DNA of 64,000 bases from CBDCDJ01 sp965215355 (GCA_965215355.1 CBDCDJ010000007.1:2604001-2668000); one strand, 5' to 3'; numbered from the stretch's first letter, positions 9,117 to 18,416 are shown. A program made the numbers and translations. Notes: generated by a model not told the origin, from the letters alone.

Positions 9117-10610
9117 GTGGCGGCGGTCGGTGGCCTTCTGCTCATCTGGCGTGTCGCGCCTGAGGTCAGTCCGTTGGTCGGTGTCGTGGTCGGGCTGGTT
9201 GTTTTCGTCCTGCTGCTCGTGTGGCTGGCGCGGCACTTCGGCTGGCTCGTGCCCTGGTACTACCTGCTGCCCGCTATTTTGTTTCTGATTACCTTTACCC
9301 TGATGCCCGTCGGGCTGACGGTGGTTCTCGCCTTTACCGACTACGCCGGGGTTCGCAACACGCAGCTCAACCCCACCACCCAGGTGAGCATCGTCGAGGC
9401 GGCCGGGGAGCGCGTGGTGGTGGAGAATGTAGGCGCGCTGCAGTGCGCGGCGCTGCACAACGGCTGCGACGGCGTTCGGGTCCGGCTCTACGCTTCGGGG
9501 CAAGTCACGGCCGCAGGTGTAAGCCTCACGGACACCACTTTGACCCTCGCAGAGCCCTTGCCCGAGGGGCAGACGGTCACCGCCGTCGGCCTCACTCTCA
9601 GCGATTTCGGTATGGAAGCGCAGTTTCCCGTCGTCTCCGTTGACGGCGCAACCCTGACGCTGGGCCGCGCGCCGCCCGGCGCGGTCGATTTGGAGTCGGT
9701 GACGCTCGAGCTGGCGGGCGAGAGTCTCGAGCGCAAAATAGCAAACGTGCAGGACAATATCCTGACCCTGACCGAAGCGTTGCCCGCAGACCTCTCTTAC
9801 ACCGCGCTGGCCCGCTACAACGATTTTAGTTGGGTGGGGTTTGAAAACTTCCGCACGATTTTGCGTCAGGCGGGGCAGTCTCTGTTGCCGGTATTCGTCT
9901 GGACGCTTCTTTTTGCCACCCTGACCGTCATCCTCAACATCGGGGTGGGCGTGTTTTTGGCGGTTTTGCTGAACGACCCCACCATGCCGCTGCGCAACCT
10001 CTACCGCACCCTTTTGATTGTGCCCTGGGCGCTGCCCGGCATCATCACCATTCAGGTTTGGCGGGGGTTGCTCAACTACAACTTCGGGGCGGTCAACCGA
10101 GTTATGGCGCTGCTGGGGCTGCCCGCCGTCGACTGGCTCGGCGACCCTTTGGCGGCGAAGGGCGCGGTTTTGTTCGTCAACCTCTGGCTCAGCTTTCCCT
10201 TTATGATGGTCGCCACGTTAGGGGCGCTCTCGGCCATCCCCGACGAACTCTACGAGGCCGCCCGCATCGACGGCGCGTCGGCCTGGCAGAGTTTTTGGGG
10301 CGTGACCGCGCCGCTTCTGCGCAGCGCGCTCGTGCCGATTGCGTTGACGAGTTTTGCGCTCAGCTTCAACAACTTCAACCTTATTTTTTTGCTGACTGAC
10401 GGGGGACCGGCTTATGCCGGGGGTACTTCGACGGCAAGGGCGACCGACATTCTCATTTCCTGGGCCTACAACGAAGCTTTTCGCTCGCAGGGCGGCTTCG
10501 CCTACGGTCTCGGCTCGGCCATTTCCATACTCATTTTCGTGATTACACTCGCGGTGAGCCTGCTCAACTTCCGCGTGACGGGGGCGCTCAAGGAGGAGGG
10601 TGTGCGGTGA
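9117..10610 (+). CDS. Sugar ABC transporter permease, MalF-like
   Basis: A 497-residue inner-membrane permease. The EAA loop reads EAARIDGASAWQSFWGVTAPLL, close to MalF. A non-membrane region of about 160 residues between the early and later membrane segments corresponds to the MalF periplasmic P2 loop. GTG 9117 is the first standard start in frame, but the frame is open back to 9009 and encodes a plausible cytoplasmic N-terminus (SRSIKDFLPRRDGGASLW) leading into the first membrane helix. An ATA at 9012 sits 6 bases after AGGTG. The true N-terminus is therefore uncertain, and a non-standard start or a sequence error is possible. Confidence 0.85.
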   Translation: MAAVGGLLLIWRVAPEVSPLVGVVVGLVVFVLLLVWLARHFGWLVPWYYLLPAILFLITFTLMPVGLTVVLAFTDYAGVRNTQLNPTTQVSIVEAAGERVVVENVGALQCAALHNGCDGVRVRLYASGQVTAAGVSLTDTTLTLAEPLPEGQTVTAVGLTLSDFGMEAQFPVVSVDGATLTLGRAPPGAVDLESVTLELAGESLERKIANVQDNILTLTEALPADLSYTALARYNDFSWVGFENFRTILRQAGQSLLPVFVWTLLFATLTVILNIGVGVFLAVLLNDPTMPLRNLYRTLLIVPWALPGIITIQVWRGLLNYNFGAVNRVMALLGLPAVDWLGDPLAAKGAVLFVNLWLSFPFMMVATLGALSAIPDELYEAARIDGASAWQSFWGVTAPLLRSALVPIALTSFALSFNNFNLIFLLTDGGPAYAGGTSTARATDILISWAYNEAFRSQGGFAYGLGSAISILIFVITLAVSLLNFRVTGALKEEGVR

Positions 10611-11896
10611 CGAAACGGTTTATAGGTCTTGTGACGGTTCTTATAATGACGGGCTCAGGGCCGGCCGCGGCGCAGCAGGATCGCTTTCTCTTTGTACCTT
10701 ACGGCTGGCTCTGGTTTCTGGTCGGCTTTGCCGGGGTCGCCGGTCTGGTCGCCGCAGCGAGCTACCTGTACGGCCGCGCCACCCGACCCGCCAAAGCGCG
10801 GCGCTACGCGCTTGCGTCCGTGAAGCACGTCGTTATCTGGGTCGCCATTCTGGCAACGCTCTACCCGGTCATCTACCTTGTCGGCGTGTCCTTCAACCGC
10901 AACAACGCGCTCGCCGCCGTGCCGCCCAGAGAGGGCAACCTCTTGGTTCGCTCCGGGGTCGTTCCCGACCCGGCGGACTTGTCGCTGATTCAATACACGC
11001 GCGTGCTGAGTGAGAGCCATCTCTACACCTATCAGTGGGCGCTGTTGGCCGTCGTCGCGGTTGCGGCTTTTGTCTTCGTAGCGCTGAAGCTGTGGCGACG
11101 TTATGCCCCGCGAACGGATAGTCTGACAAAGGTCGGTGGAGTTTCCGGTTGGGTGTTAATCGCGGGCGTGCTCATCCTTTTGGTGAGTTTGGGTCCCGAC
11201 CAATTTTACAGCGTCGGGGCCGACGGGGGGCGGTTGCGGGCCTCGAGCGGCGGCATGATGGTGCTCTACATCAGGAACACGCTGCTCGTCTCGACCGTCA
11301 CCGGCCTGTTCGCGGTGCTCTTGAGCACCACCGCCGGGTACGCCTTCGCGCGGCTGCGCTTCGAGGGGCGCTACGGCACGCTGCTGACCTTTGTCTTCGC
11401 CCAGATGTTTCCGAGCTTCATGGCGCTGGTCGCCATCTTTTACCTCATGAACTATCTCGGGCTGCTCAACACCTACACCGGGCTGATTTTGGCTTATTCG
11501 GGCGGCGCGATTGCCTTTTCGTCGTGGATTTTCAAAGGCTATTTGGAGTCCATCTCCCCAAGTCTGGAAGAGGCTGCGATGGTCGACGGGGCGACGCGCT
11601 GGGCTGCGTTCTGGCGCATCATCTTGCCCATCAGCGTGCCGATGCTGCTGTTTATTTTCTTGTTACAGTTCATCGGCACCTACAGCGAATTCATTTTGGC
11701 GAACATCATTCTGACCTCGAACGACAAGTGGACCGTCGGCCTGGGTTTGCGCGCGCTGGCGTCCAACGCGCTCGCCACGGAGTGGGGCACCTTGGCGGCC
11801 AGCGCGGTGTTGGGCAGCCTGCCCATTCTCATCATCTTTTACTCGTTCCAGAACGCTTTTACGGGGCAATACACGGCGGGCGGGGTCAAGGGTTAG
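10607..11896 (+). CDS. Sugar ABC transporter permease, MalG-like
   Basis: A 429-residue permease partner of the preceding MalF-like protein, overlapping it by 4 bases (GTGA). The EAA loop EEAAMVDGATRWAAFWRIILP and the C-terminal run of membrane helices are of the MalG type. It is about 130 residues longer than E. coli MalG because of an N-terminal signal-like segment, an extra membrane helix and a loop before the conserved core. Last gene of the galactan cluster. Confidence 0.88.
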   Translation: MTKRFIGLVTVLIMTGSGPAAAQQDRFLFVPYGWLWFLVGFAGVAGLVAAASYLYGRATRPAKARRYALASVKHVVIWVAILATLYPVIYLVGVSFNRNNALAAVPPREGNLLVRSGVVPDPADLSLIQYTRVLSESHLYTYQWALLAVVAVAAFVFVALKLWRRYAPRTDSLTKVGGVSGWVLIAGVLILLVSLGPDQFYSVGADGGRLRASSGGMMVLYIRNTLLVSTVTGLFAVLLSTTAGYAFARLRFEGRYGTLLTFVFAQMFPSFMALVAIFYLMNYLGLLNTYTGLILAYSGGAIAFSSWIFKGYLESISPSLEEAAMVDGATRWAAFWRIILPISVPMLLFIFLLQFIGTYSEFILANIILTSNDKWTVGLGLRALASNALATEWGTLAASAVLGSLPILIIFYSFQNAFTGQYTAGGVKG

Positions 11897-11901
11897 GAGT
11901 A

Positions 11902-12005
11902 ATACCAACATGATTTTGTCACGTCACAGTCTGAACAGGTCTGAGATAATGCGCTCCGCGCAGATTTACAGATGTCATCATGGCATCTGTAAATCACTCT
12001 GGTAT
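11902..12005. repeat. Small inverted-repeat element, possible MITE remnant
   Basis: The stretch is bounded by ATACCA (11902) and TGGTAT (12000-12005). It contains a long hairpin: GATTTACAGATG (11963-11974) with CATCTGTAAATC (11984-11995), continuing inward through U-G, C-G and A-U pairs. It could also act as terminator for the sugar transporter operon, but lacks a T tract. The rest of 11897-12162 shows no gene; TATACT at 12045-12050 may be a -10 box for the next gene. Confidence 0.35.
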
Positions 12006-12162
12006 CACCTACGCGCGGTCGAGACTTGGCAAAGCAGGTTTTGATATACTTCCTCTCGCCCCCGACACTGTAGGATTGCCCCTCGTCACGGCCGGGTGTG
12101 GCAGGATTTAATAAACTCTGAGGGGGAGGTCGACTCGGCTTCCCGCGGGGCACTCGGAGGCT

Positions 12163-12822
12163 ATGGACTTACGCGAACTTTTACTGCAGGCTTTGCTACT
12201 CGACAAAAGCGCGTTTCTGACGGTTTACAAAGCGCCGGACGGCTCTTTTTTGGCGTTTGCGACCGTGCTTCTGGCAGGTATGGCGACGGCCCTCGGGCAA
12301 AGTGTGGTGCTGTTTGTCAACCAGGTCTCGCCGCGGCGCTTTGGCTTCACGGTGCTGGTGTCGTCGGCGCTGTATGTCTTCAACTACCTCGTCTGGGCGC
12401 TGAGTTTGTGGGGCATCGGACGCTGGGTGTTCGGGAGCAGCGTGCCCCTGGAGCAAACGGTGCGCACCGTGGGTTTGGGCTACGCGCCGCTGCTGTTCAG
12501 TTTTCTGGCCTTCGTGCCGTTTTTCGGGGTGGGTTTGGGGTCGCTGTTGTCGCTGTGGAGTTTGCTCGCCATCGTGGTCGGGGCGCAGGTGGGTTTGGAG
12601 TTGCCGCTGTGGCAGGCCGCGCTCTGCGGCGGGTTGGGCTGGCTGGTGGTGCAACTCGTGCAGCGCACCGTGGGTCGTCCGCTCGTCACGCTCTCGAGCT
12701 GGCTGCGCGCTCGAGCCGCCGGGGTGGAGCGCATTCGCGAGGTGCTGGGGACCGAGGACTTAGTTGAAGAGTTGCTTGCGGAGCGCGGGCTGCAGGGCGA
12801 AGACGTGTCGGGAGCCGTTTGA
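12163..12822 (+). CDS. Yip1-like integral membrane protein
   Basis: A 219-residue protein with five hydrophobic segments between residues 25 and 170 and a charged C-terminal tail. The arrangement resembles the YIP1 family of small multi-pass proteins, but this is a pattern match only. GGAGG precedes ATG 12163. It overlaps the next gene by 4 bases (ATGA), so the two products probably work together. Function unknown. Confidence 0.65.
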   Translation: MDLRELLLQALLLDKSAFLTVYKAPDGSFLAFATVLLAGMATALGQSVVLFVNQVSPRRFGFTVLVSSALYVFNYLVWALSLWGIGRWVFGSSVPLEQTVRTVGLGYAPLLFSFLAFVPFFGVGLGSLLSLWSLLAIVVGAQVGLELPLWQAALCGGLGWLVVQLVQRTVGRPLVTLSSWLRARAAGVERIREVLGTEDLVEELLAERGLQGEDVSGAV

Positions 12823-13874
12823 TGCCGGGTCTGGCCGAGGCTGTCGGTTTTGTGCTCATCGTTTTCGTGGGTCTGTCCGCGGCTATGTTGCTCGCGCCGT
12901 TGGAGGCGCTCGGCTGGTGGGCGGGCTGGTACAACGACGACGCCCACCCGTCGGTGCCAGGCGGGTTGAGTTCGCTTGAAGGAGACTCGAGCACTAAGCC
13001 GAGAACGCACTACGTGGTGTTTTTGGACGGCGTCGCCAAGGCCACGCCGGAAAACTACAGCGACGTGCAAGACCTGTTGGACCGTTTAAGCGCCGCGCTG
13101 CCCGACGCCGCCGTGCTCGGCGACGTGTTGCCTTACGCGGTCTCGGGCGCGCCGCTCACCACGTCGCGGCCCCTGTCGCGCTTTTGGCGTTTTGCGCGCG
13201 AGCGCAAGCTCAGAGACGCCGCCAACCCGTTCGGTTTTTTAATCAACCTGCGCAACATTTTTCAGGTGCTCGTCTCGGCCGACAAGCGCTACGGCCCGAT
13301 TTACCACCTCGGCGAAGCGCAGAGCATCATCAACGACCTGCTCAACCACGGCTACCGCCCCGGCTCGGGCGTGCCGATTACCTTGGTCGGCTTCAGCGGC
13401 GGCGCGCAGGTGGCGGCGGGCGTGACGCCGTTTTTAAAGCGCTTGCTGCGCGCGCCGGTCGACCTCGTCTCGCTCGGCGGGGTGATAAGTGCGGACGCCG
13501 GACTCCTGGACGTGCGCTGGCTCTACCACCTGGCGGGCAGTAAAGACCCGGTGGAGCGCTTCAGCACGCTGCTGTTTCCGGGCCGCTGGGGTTTCGTGGC
13601 AAGCTCGAGCTGGAACCGCGCCAAGCGCCGCGGCAAGTTCACCTACATCCCGATGGGACCGATTCGGCACAACGGCGTGGGCAATTACTTGGACGGGGCG
13701 AGTTTTTTGCCCAACGGCGAGTCCCACCTGAACCACACCGTCGACACGATTTTGAACATCTTGGAGCGCGGCGACGAGATTCGCAAACACCGGGTGCGGC
13801 GCGGCGGGGTGCGCTACCTTTACAAGGGCGGAACCGCCGCCCAAAACCGCAACCGCCTGAAGGGGAACGCATGA
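12819..13874 (+). CDS. Membrane-anchored protein with hydrolase-like GFSGG motif
   Basis: A 351-residue protein of unknown function. Residues 5-30 form one membrane segment (GFVLIVFVGLSAAMLLAPL). The soluble part contains ITLVGFSGGAQVAAGV (about residues 187-202), resembling the GxSxG nucleophile elbow of alpha/beta hydrolases, with HNGVGNYLDG and SHLNHTVDTI further on that could supply a histidine. I infer a serine-hydrolase-like fold but cannot confirm a catalytic triad. Coupled by a 4-base overlap to the preceding membrane protein. Confidence 0.65.
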   Translation: MMPGLAEAVGFVLIVFVGLSAAMLLAPLEALGWWAGWYNDDAHPSVPGGLSSLEGDSSTKPRTHYVVFLDGVAKATPENYSDVQDLLDRLSAALPDAAVLGDVLPYAVSGAPLTTSRPLSRFWRFARERKLRDAANPFGFLINLRNIFQVLVSADKRYGPIYHLGEAQSIINDLLNHGYRPGSGVPITLVGFSGGAQVAAGVTPFLKRLLRAPVDLVSLGGVISADAGLLDVRWLYHLAGSKDPVERFSTLLFPGRWGFVASSSWNRAKRRGKFTYIPMGPIRHNGVGNYLDGASFLPNGESHLNHTVDTILNILERGDEIRKHRVRRGGVRYLYKGGTAAQNRNRLKGNA

Positions 13875-13899
13875 CTGACTATCTACCGAGGACACCCAC

Positions 13900-14979
13900 G
13901 TGCTGAGCGACCCCGTCAAGGCTGCGGCTGAGGCCAGGCTGCGCTACGTCTCCGACGAGGAACCCGGTTACAGGCGCGTTCGCAAGGGCAAGGGCTTCGC
14001 CTATTACGACCCGGACGACAAACACGTCAAAAACGTTTCTTTGCGGAAGCGTTTCGACGCCCTCGTCATCCCGCCGCTGTGGACAGACGTGTGGATTTGC
14101 AAAGACGCCGACGGCCACATCCAGGCGACCGGTTTCGACGCCAAAGAGCGCAAGCAGTACGTCTACCACGAGAAGTGGCGTGAGGTGCGCGACCGCGCCA
14201 AGTTCGACTCTTTGGTGCCTTTCGGGGAAGCGTTGCCGAGTTTGCGCGAGCGCTTAGAAAGCGACCTGCGCCGCCAGGGAATGCCCAAAGAAAAGCTCGT
14301 CGCGGCGATTGTCAAGCTGTTGGAAACCACCCTCATCCGCATCGGCAACCGCGAATACGCCAAACAAAACCACTCCTACGGACTCACCACCATGCGCCGC
14401 AAACACGTCGACATCGAGGGGAACAACCTGCGCTTCGACTTCGTCGGCAAGTCCGGCAAAGAACACCACATCTCGCTCTCGGACAAACGCCTCGCCAGAA
14501 TCGTCAAAGAGGCCTACGAGCTGCCGGGCTACGAGCTGTTCAAGTACCTGGATTCGGACGGCGAGAAACACGTCGTCGACTCGGCCGACGTGAACGCTTA
14601 CCTGCAAGAGACGACCGGGCAAGACTTCACCGCCAAAGACTTCCGCACCTGGGCCGCGACGGTGTTGGCCGCCGAAACCCTGTGCCAGGGCGACTGCCCC
14701 GCCGAGGTCAAGAGTCGCCAAAAGGTGGTCTCGACGGCCATCAAAGAAGTCGCCGAGCACCTCGGCAACACGCCCGCGGTGTGCCGCTCGTCCTACGTTC
14801 ACCCGCTGATTTTGGAGGCCTTCGAGGGCGGCGAGTTTCAGGCCACTTTTGAAAACATCGTCAAAAAAGTCCGCCGCCGTACCTTGACACGCATGTCGGA
14901 AAGCGAGGCGGCGGTTTTAGAGTACCTTAAAGAAACTGCAGCTGAAGAAACCGTGTCTGAAGAAACCGTGTCCGAATGA
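13900..14979 (+). CDS. DNA topoisomerase IB
   Basis: A 359-residue type IB topoisomerase of the poxvirus/bacterial kind, which relaxes supercoils through a 3'-phosphotyrosine bond; Deinococcus carries one. The N-terminal domain (to about residue 110) is followed by the catalytic domain with YAKQNHSYGLTTMRRKHV near residue 150, FRTWAATVLAAETL, and the catalytic Y299 in CRSSYVHPLILEAF. GTG 13900 is the only suitably placed start. The C-terminus ends in a short acidic duplication (EETVSEETVSE). Its stop overlaps a possible 58-codon gene by 4 bases. Confidence 0.93.
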   Translation: MLSDPVKAAAEARLRYVSDEEPGYRRVRKGKGFAYYDPDDKHVKNVSLRKRFDALVIPPLWTDVWICKDADGHIQATGFDAKERKQYVYHEKWREVRDRAKFDSLVPFGEALPSLRERLESDLRRQGMPKEKLVAAIVKLLETTLIRIGNREYAKQNHSYGLTTMRRKHVDIEGNNLRFDFVGKSGKEHHISLSDKRLARIVKEAYELPGYELFKYLDSDGEKHVVDSADVNAYLQETTGQDFTAKDFRTWAATVLAAETLCQGDCPAEVKSRQKVVSTAIKEVAEHLGNTPAVCRSSYVHPLILEAFEGGEFQATFENIVKKVRRRTLTRMSESEAAVLEYLKETAAEETVSEETVSE

Positions 14980-15152
14980 GCCGCGACCCAACGTGCCTCG
15001 GTTTCAGTGTGTTTTGCGGCTGCGTCGGCGAAGAGGTGCCCGAAGGACCCAAAAAGCGCCCCAGGGTTAGGCTCGAGCCGTCCCACGAATACGAGGTCTC
15101 GAGTCCGCCAAACCCGTTTGACAAAGCGTTCCTTTTGACAAATCGTTTGTGA
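14976..15152 (+). CDS. Small hypothetical protein coupled to topoisomerase IB
   Basis: A 58-residue reading frame whose ATG overlaps the topoisomerase stop as ATGA and which ends 4 bases before a hairpin. It contains cysteines at positions 7, 14 and 16 and a basic patch (PKKRPRVRL). I recognise no family. The coupling and the terminator position argue for a gene; the third-codon GC is only moderate, so it may be spurious. Confidence 0.35.
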   Translation: MSRDPTCLGFSVFCGCVGEEVPEGPKKRPRVRLEPSHEYEVSSPPNPFDKAFLLTNRL

Positions 15153-15155
15153 CGT

Positions 15156-15184
15156 GTAGGGGCGGGTTTGAAACCCGCCCCTAC
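15156..15184. repeat. GC-rich 29-bp palindrome, dispersed-repeat type and likely terminator
   Basis: Perfect 14-bp arms GTAGGGGCGGGTTT and AAACCCGCCCCTAC surround one G. I have seen near-identical palindromes as dispersed repeats in several phyla, so this may be a member of such a family. It also lies where a bidirectional terminator would be expected between convergent genes. Confidence 0.6.
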
Positions 15185-15212
15185 GGTGTGGCGTCTGCAC
15201 TTGGGTGCACTC

Positions 15213-15383
15213 TCAGCCGTAAACCAAGTCGATCAGGTCGCGCAGTTCTTCGACGCGCACCGAGAGCGCTTCGACCTTGTCGAACAGCATTTCGTCTTCT
15301 TCGTCCGGGTCTTCCATCGCCTCGGCCTGGTCGACGATGCTGCGGATGAGCGACTGGTACTCGAGCCTCTGGTCTTCGTCCAT
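15213..15383 (-). CDS. Small acidic hypothetical protein
   Basis: A 56-residue protein beginning MDEDQRLEYQSLIRSIVDQ, chosen because AGGAGG lies 6 bases before this ATG. It is rich in Asp and Glu (for example DPDEEDE) and predicted mostly helical, with a heptad-like C-terminal half (VEALSVRVEELRDLIDLVYG). No family recognised. It stands alone, convergent with the topoisomerase genes and divergent from hisS. Confidence 0.65.
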   Translation of the reverse strand: MDEDQRLEYQSLIRSIVDQAEAMEDPDEEDEMLFDKVEALSVRVEELRDLIDLVYG

Positions 15384-15636
15384 GACTGCCTCCTGAATCA
15401 GTTTTAGCCCTGTTGCGCCCGTGCAACCGTAAGCTGACCCGCCAAGCGTTGCAAGCTGCCACGGCGAGGGGTTACGCGCCGGACTGCGCTCCCTTATAAT
15501 CATCCCGATGAGGTTGCCAACGCACAAGGTTGTTTTCCACAGGATTTTTCATCACGAGGTCAGGTACGGACGGCATTCGTAGCCGCCGGCTTGCTTTCGT
15601 TTTCACAGCACCTTCCCGACAATTCAGGAGGCGTTT

Positions 15637-16965
15637 ATGGCAAAAATCACGCCCGTCAGCGGCTTTCCCGAGTGGCTGCCGGCCGAAAAAATCGTCGAGC
15701 AAACCTTTATAAACACGCTGCGCCGCAAGTTCGAACTGTACGGTTTCGCGCCCGTCGAAACGCGCGCGGTCGAGCCGCTGGGCGTGCTCCTCAGCAAGGG
15801 CGACGACAAGGAGATTTACACGCTGCACCGCTTGGGCGAAGACCCGTCCGCGCCGCCCGAGTTCGGTTTGCACTTCGACATGACGGTGCCCTTCGCCCGC
15901 TACGTGCAGCAGTTCCGGGGGGGGCTCGAGTTCCCCTTCAAGCGCTACCAGATCCAAAAAGCCTGGCGCGGCGAGCGCCCGCAGGAGGGCCGCTACCGCG
16001 AGTTTTACCAGGCCGACATCGACGTGATTGGCGAGGGCGAACTGCCGCTCGCGTACGACGCCGAGTTCCCGCAGCTCATTCACGACATCATGACGAGTCT
16101 GCCGGTGCCGAGCGTGCGGACACGCGTCAACAACCGCAAAATCTTGTCGGGCTTTTACAGGGCGCTGGGCGTCGAAGAGGCCGGCGACGTGCTGCGGATT
16201 GTCGACAAGCTCGAGAAAATCGGCCCCCGTGAGGTCGCGCGGCTGTTGCAAACCGAGGTCGGGCTGAGCGAGCAGGACGCGGGACTGTGTTTGAAGCTCG
16301 GCGAGATAACCACCCCCGACACTTCGTTCGTGGCCGCGGTCGAGGCGCTGGGCGTGAAGCACGGGCTGTTGCAGGAGGGCTTGGACGAACTCGAGTTTTT
16401 GATGACGGCGAACGCCGACCTGCCTACGGGCAGCCTCGTCGCCGACCTGAGCGTGGCGCGCGGGCTGGACTACTACACCGGCACCGTCGTGGAGTGCCAG
16501 TTCGACGGGCACGAATCTCTGGGCGCGGTCTGCTCGGGCGGGCGCTACGACAACCTGGCGAGCGACGAACGCGTGCAGCTCCCCGGCGTCGGCGTGTCGT
16601 TCGGGGTGACGCGGATGCTCGGCTACCTGTTCGGGCGCGGTTTGCTCGAGCCCACCCGCTCGACGCCGGTCGTCGTCCTGGTCGCGCTGCCGAGTGAAGA
16701 CGCCAGGCCCGAAGCCGCCAACGTCGTTAGAGCGCTGCGGGCGCGGGGCATCCCCGCCGACACCCACCCCGCGCCGCAAAAGTTCGGCAAGCAGATTCGC
16801 GCCGCCGAGCGCCGGGGCATTCCTTACGTGTGGTTTTTCGAGCCCGGCGACGCAGGTTCACACTCGGTCAAGGACATCCGCAGCGGCGCGCAAGTGGCGG
16901 CGGACCCGAACACCTGGACGCCCACCGCAGAGGCTTACGCGACGCAGCTCGAACTAAAAGTTTAA
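15637..16965 (+). CDS. hisS: Histidyl-tRNA synthetase
   Basis: A 442-residue class II aminoacyl-tRNA synthetase charging tRNA-His. Class motifs are visible: DMTVPFARYV, motif 2 in FKRYQIQKAWRGERPQEGRYREF, the HisRS-specific RGLDYYTGTVVECQF, and motif 3 GVGVSFGVTRMLGYLF. The C-terminal anticodon-binding domain starts at about residue 345 (STPVVVLVALPSEDAR). GGAGG stands 7 bases before the ATG. Length is usual for the family. Confidence 0.96.
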   Translation: MAKITPVSGFPEWLPAEKIVEQTFINTLRRKFELYGFAPVETRAVEPLGVLLSKGDDKEIYTLHRLGEDPSAPPEFGLHFDMTVPFARYVQQFRGGLEFPFKRYQIQKAWRGERPQEGRYREFYQADIDVIGEGELPLAYDAEFPQLIHDIMTSLPVPSVRTRVNNRKILSGFYRALGVEEAGDVLRIVDKLEKIGPREVARLLQTEVGLSEQDAGLCLKLGEITTPDTSFVAAVEALGVKHGLLQEGLDELEFLMTANADLPTGSLVADLSVARGLDYYTGTVVECQFDGHESLGAVCSGGRYDNLASDERVQLPGVGVSFGVTRMLGYLFGRGLLEPTRSTPVVVLVALPSEDARPEAANVVRALRARGIPADTHPAPQKFGKQIRAAERRGIPYVWFFEPGDAGSHSVKDIRSGAQVAADPNTWTPTAEAYATQLELKV

Positions 16966-16966
16966 G

Positions 16967-17215
16967 TCACGGCACCCTACCGTCTTGCCACTCGAGCACC
17001 GCCCGGCGCAGCGCCGAGGCGAACCTTTTGACCTTCAAACACTGCGCCTCGGCCGCTGTTTCCGTCTCTGCTTCGGCGCGCAGCGCTTGCAGCGTGTTCG
17101 CGGCGCTGTGGTACGAGGCCGGGTCGGCCACGCTGCGGTAGCGGTCGAGGTAGGACTCGAGCCGCCGCAGGGCGCACTCCAAGTCGGTGTTGTAACGCTC
17201 CGCCAGACCCGCCAC
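16967..17215 (-). CDS. Small hypothetical protein downstream of the GGDEF gene
   Basis: An 82-residue, mostly helical protein starting at GTG 17215, five bases after the stop of the diguanylate cyclase gene on the same strand, with GAGGCGG inside the cyclase 3' end as a possible ribosome site. No membrane segment or known motif. The tight spacing suggests an operon partner, perhaps regulatory; that is inference only. Confidence 0.5.
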   Translation of the reverse strand: MAGLAERYNTDLECALRRLESYLDRYRSVADPASYHSAANTLQALRAEAETETAAEAQCLKVKRFASALRRAVLEWQDGRVP

Positions 17216-17220
17216 GCGGT

Positions 17221-18186
17221 TCAGTCCGCCTCGTCCCTGAACCGGGCGGACCCTCGCCGCCGTTTTGCGGCGTACATCGCCCGGTCGGCCTGCTCGAGCA
17301 GGCCCGTCAGGTCGTCCGCTGTCGAGGCCAGCGCCGCCCCCACACTGACCTCCAGGCGCAACTCGGCACCGTCCAGCATGACCGGCTGACGCAGCGTGTG
17401 GCGGATGCGCTCGAGCAAAGCCTCGACCTCGCGCTCGCCCGAGACCTGCACCAAAAAGGCGAACTCGTCGCCGCCCAAACGCGCCAGCAGGTCGCCAGAA
17501 CGCAGCAAACCCCGCAAGCGTGCACCCATAATTTTCAGCAGGGCGTCGCCGGTCGCGTGGCCGTGGCCGTCGTTCACCTCTTTGAAACCGTCCAGGTCGA
17601 GGAAGACGAGGACCGCCCCCCGGTCATCCCGCCGCACGCCCCGCAGGTAATTGTCCGCTTCCTGCAAAAAATAGCGGCGGTTGTTCAAACCGGTCAAGCT
17701 GTCCGAGTAGGCGAGTCTGTGCAACTCGGCCAGCCGCGCCGCCGCGGCGGTGACGTTGCAGTGGATGACCGCCGCGCCGAGGCCGGTTTGCAGGGGCGTC
17801 GCCTGCAGCTCGAGCGCCGGCTCGCCTGCCAGCTCTATCCGCACGTCCGGCCTTGTCCCCCGCAGCACCGCCGTCACGCCGTCGGCCACCCTTCCGGCGG
17901 CGGCGAGACCCGCGGCTTCGGCGCGGCGGCACAGCGCCAGGTAACTCACCCCCGGCCGCAGCAGCGTTGGCGCGGCCACGCCCTGCGTGACCAGGGGGGG
18001 CGCTTCACTCAAACAGGTGACCCGGCCTGCCACGTCGAGCAGCACCACGCGGTCGGCCAAAACGCTCAGAAAATTCGTGACAAAGTCGGGCGCGGCGGTT
18101 CCCCCGGCTGCCCGGCCCACGCTCACGCCCACGCCGCCAAGAGCGTTCACAGACTCCTGCTTTCGCGGAGCGCCGAGTGGCGACAA
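17221..18186 (-). CDS. Diguanylate cyclase with N-terminal PAS-like sensor
   Basis: A 321-residue cytoplasmic protein. The C-terminal half (about 160-315) is a GGDEF domain: YSDSLTGLNNRRYFLQEAD at its start and the catalytic loop RLGGDEFAFLV. An intact GGDEF signature predicts c-di-GMP synthesis. Residues 30-150 resemble a PAS fold (DRVVLLDVAGRVTCLSEAPP). The frame opens at 18186; GTG 18150 with AGGAG just upstream is an alternative start giving a protein 12 residues shorter. Followed closely by a small hypothetical gene. Confidence 0.88.
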   Translation of the reverse strand: MSPLGAPRKQESVNALGGVGVSVGRAAGGTAAPDFVTNFLSVLADRVVLLDVAGRVTCLSEAPPLVTQGVAAPTLLRPGVSYLALCRRAEAAGLAAAGRVADGVTAVLRGTRPDVRIELAGEPALELQATPLQTGLGAAVIHCNVTAAAARLAELHRLAYSDSLTGLNNRRYFLQEADNYLRGVRRDDRGAVLVFLDLDGFKEVNDGHGHATGDALLKIMGARLRGLLRSGDLLARLGGDEFAFLVQVSGEREVEALLERIRHTLRQPVMLDGAELRLEVSVGAALASTADDLTGLLEQADRAMYAAKRRRGSARFRDEAD

Positions 18187-18416
18187 GAGGCAACCCGCCC
18201 CACCGGCCTCGAGACCCCGAAACCGCCCCGCTTTTTGAACCCACGCAAAACTTGCAAACGCCCACCAAACACGTTCAAACCGGCATCGTTCATGCTGTCC
18301 CCTTACCGAAAGGCGAGAAAAAAATACCTGCAGTGTTGCCGAAGCAAATGAGCTGCAGGTACCGCTCCCCCCGAAGCGCGGACGTTGGGGTCCGCTTGAA
18401 GTATTAGAGCACAGGA

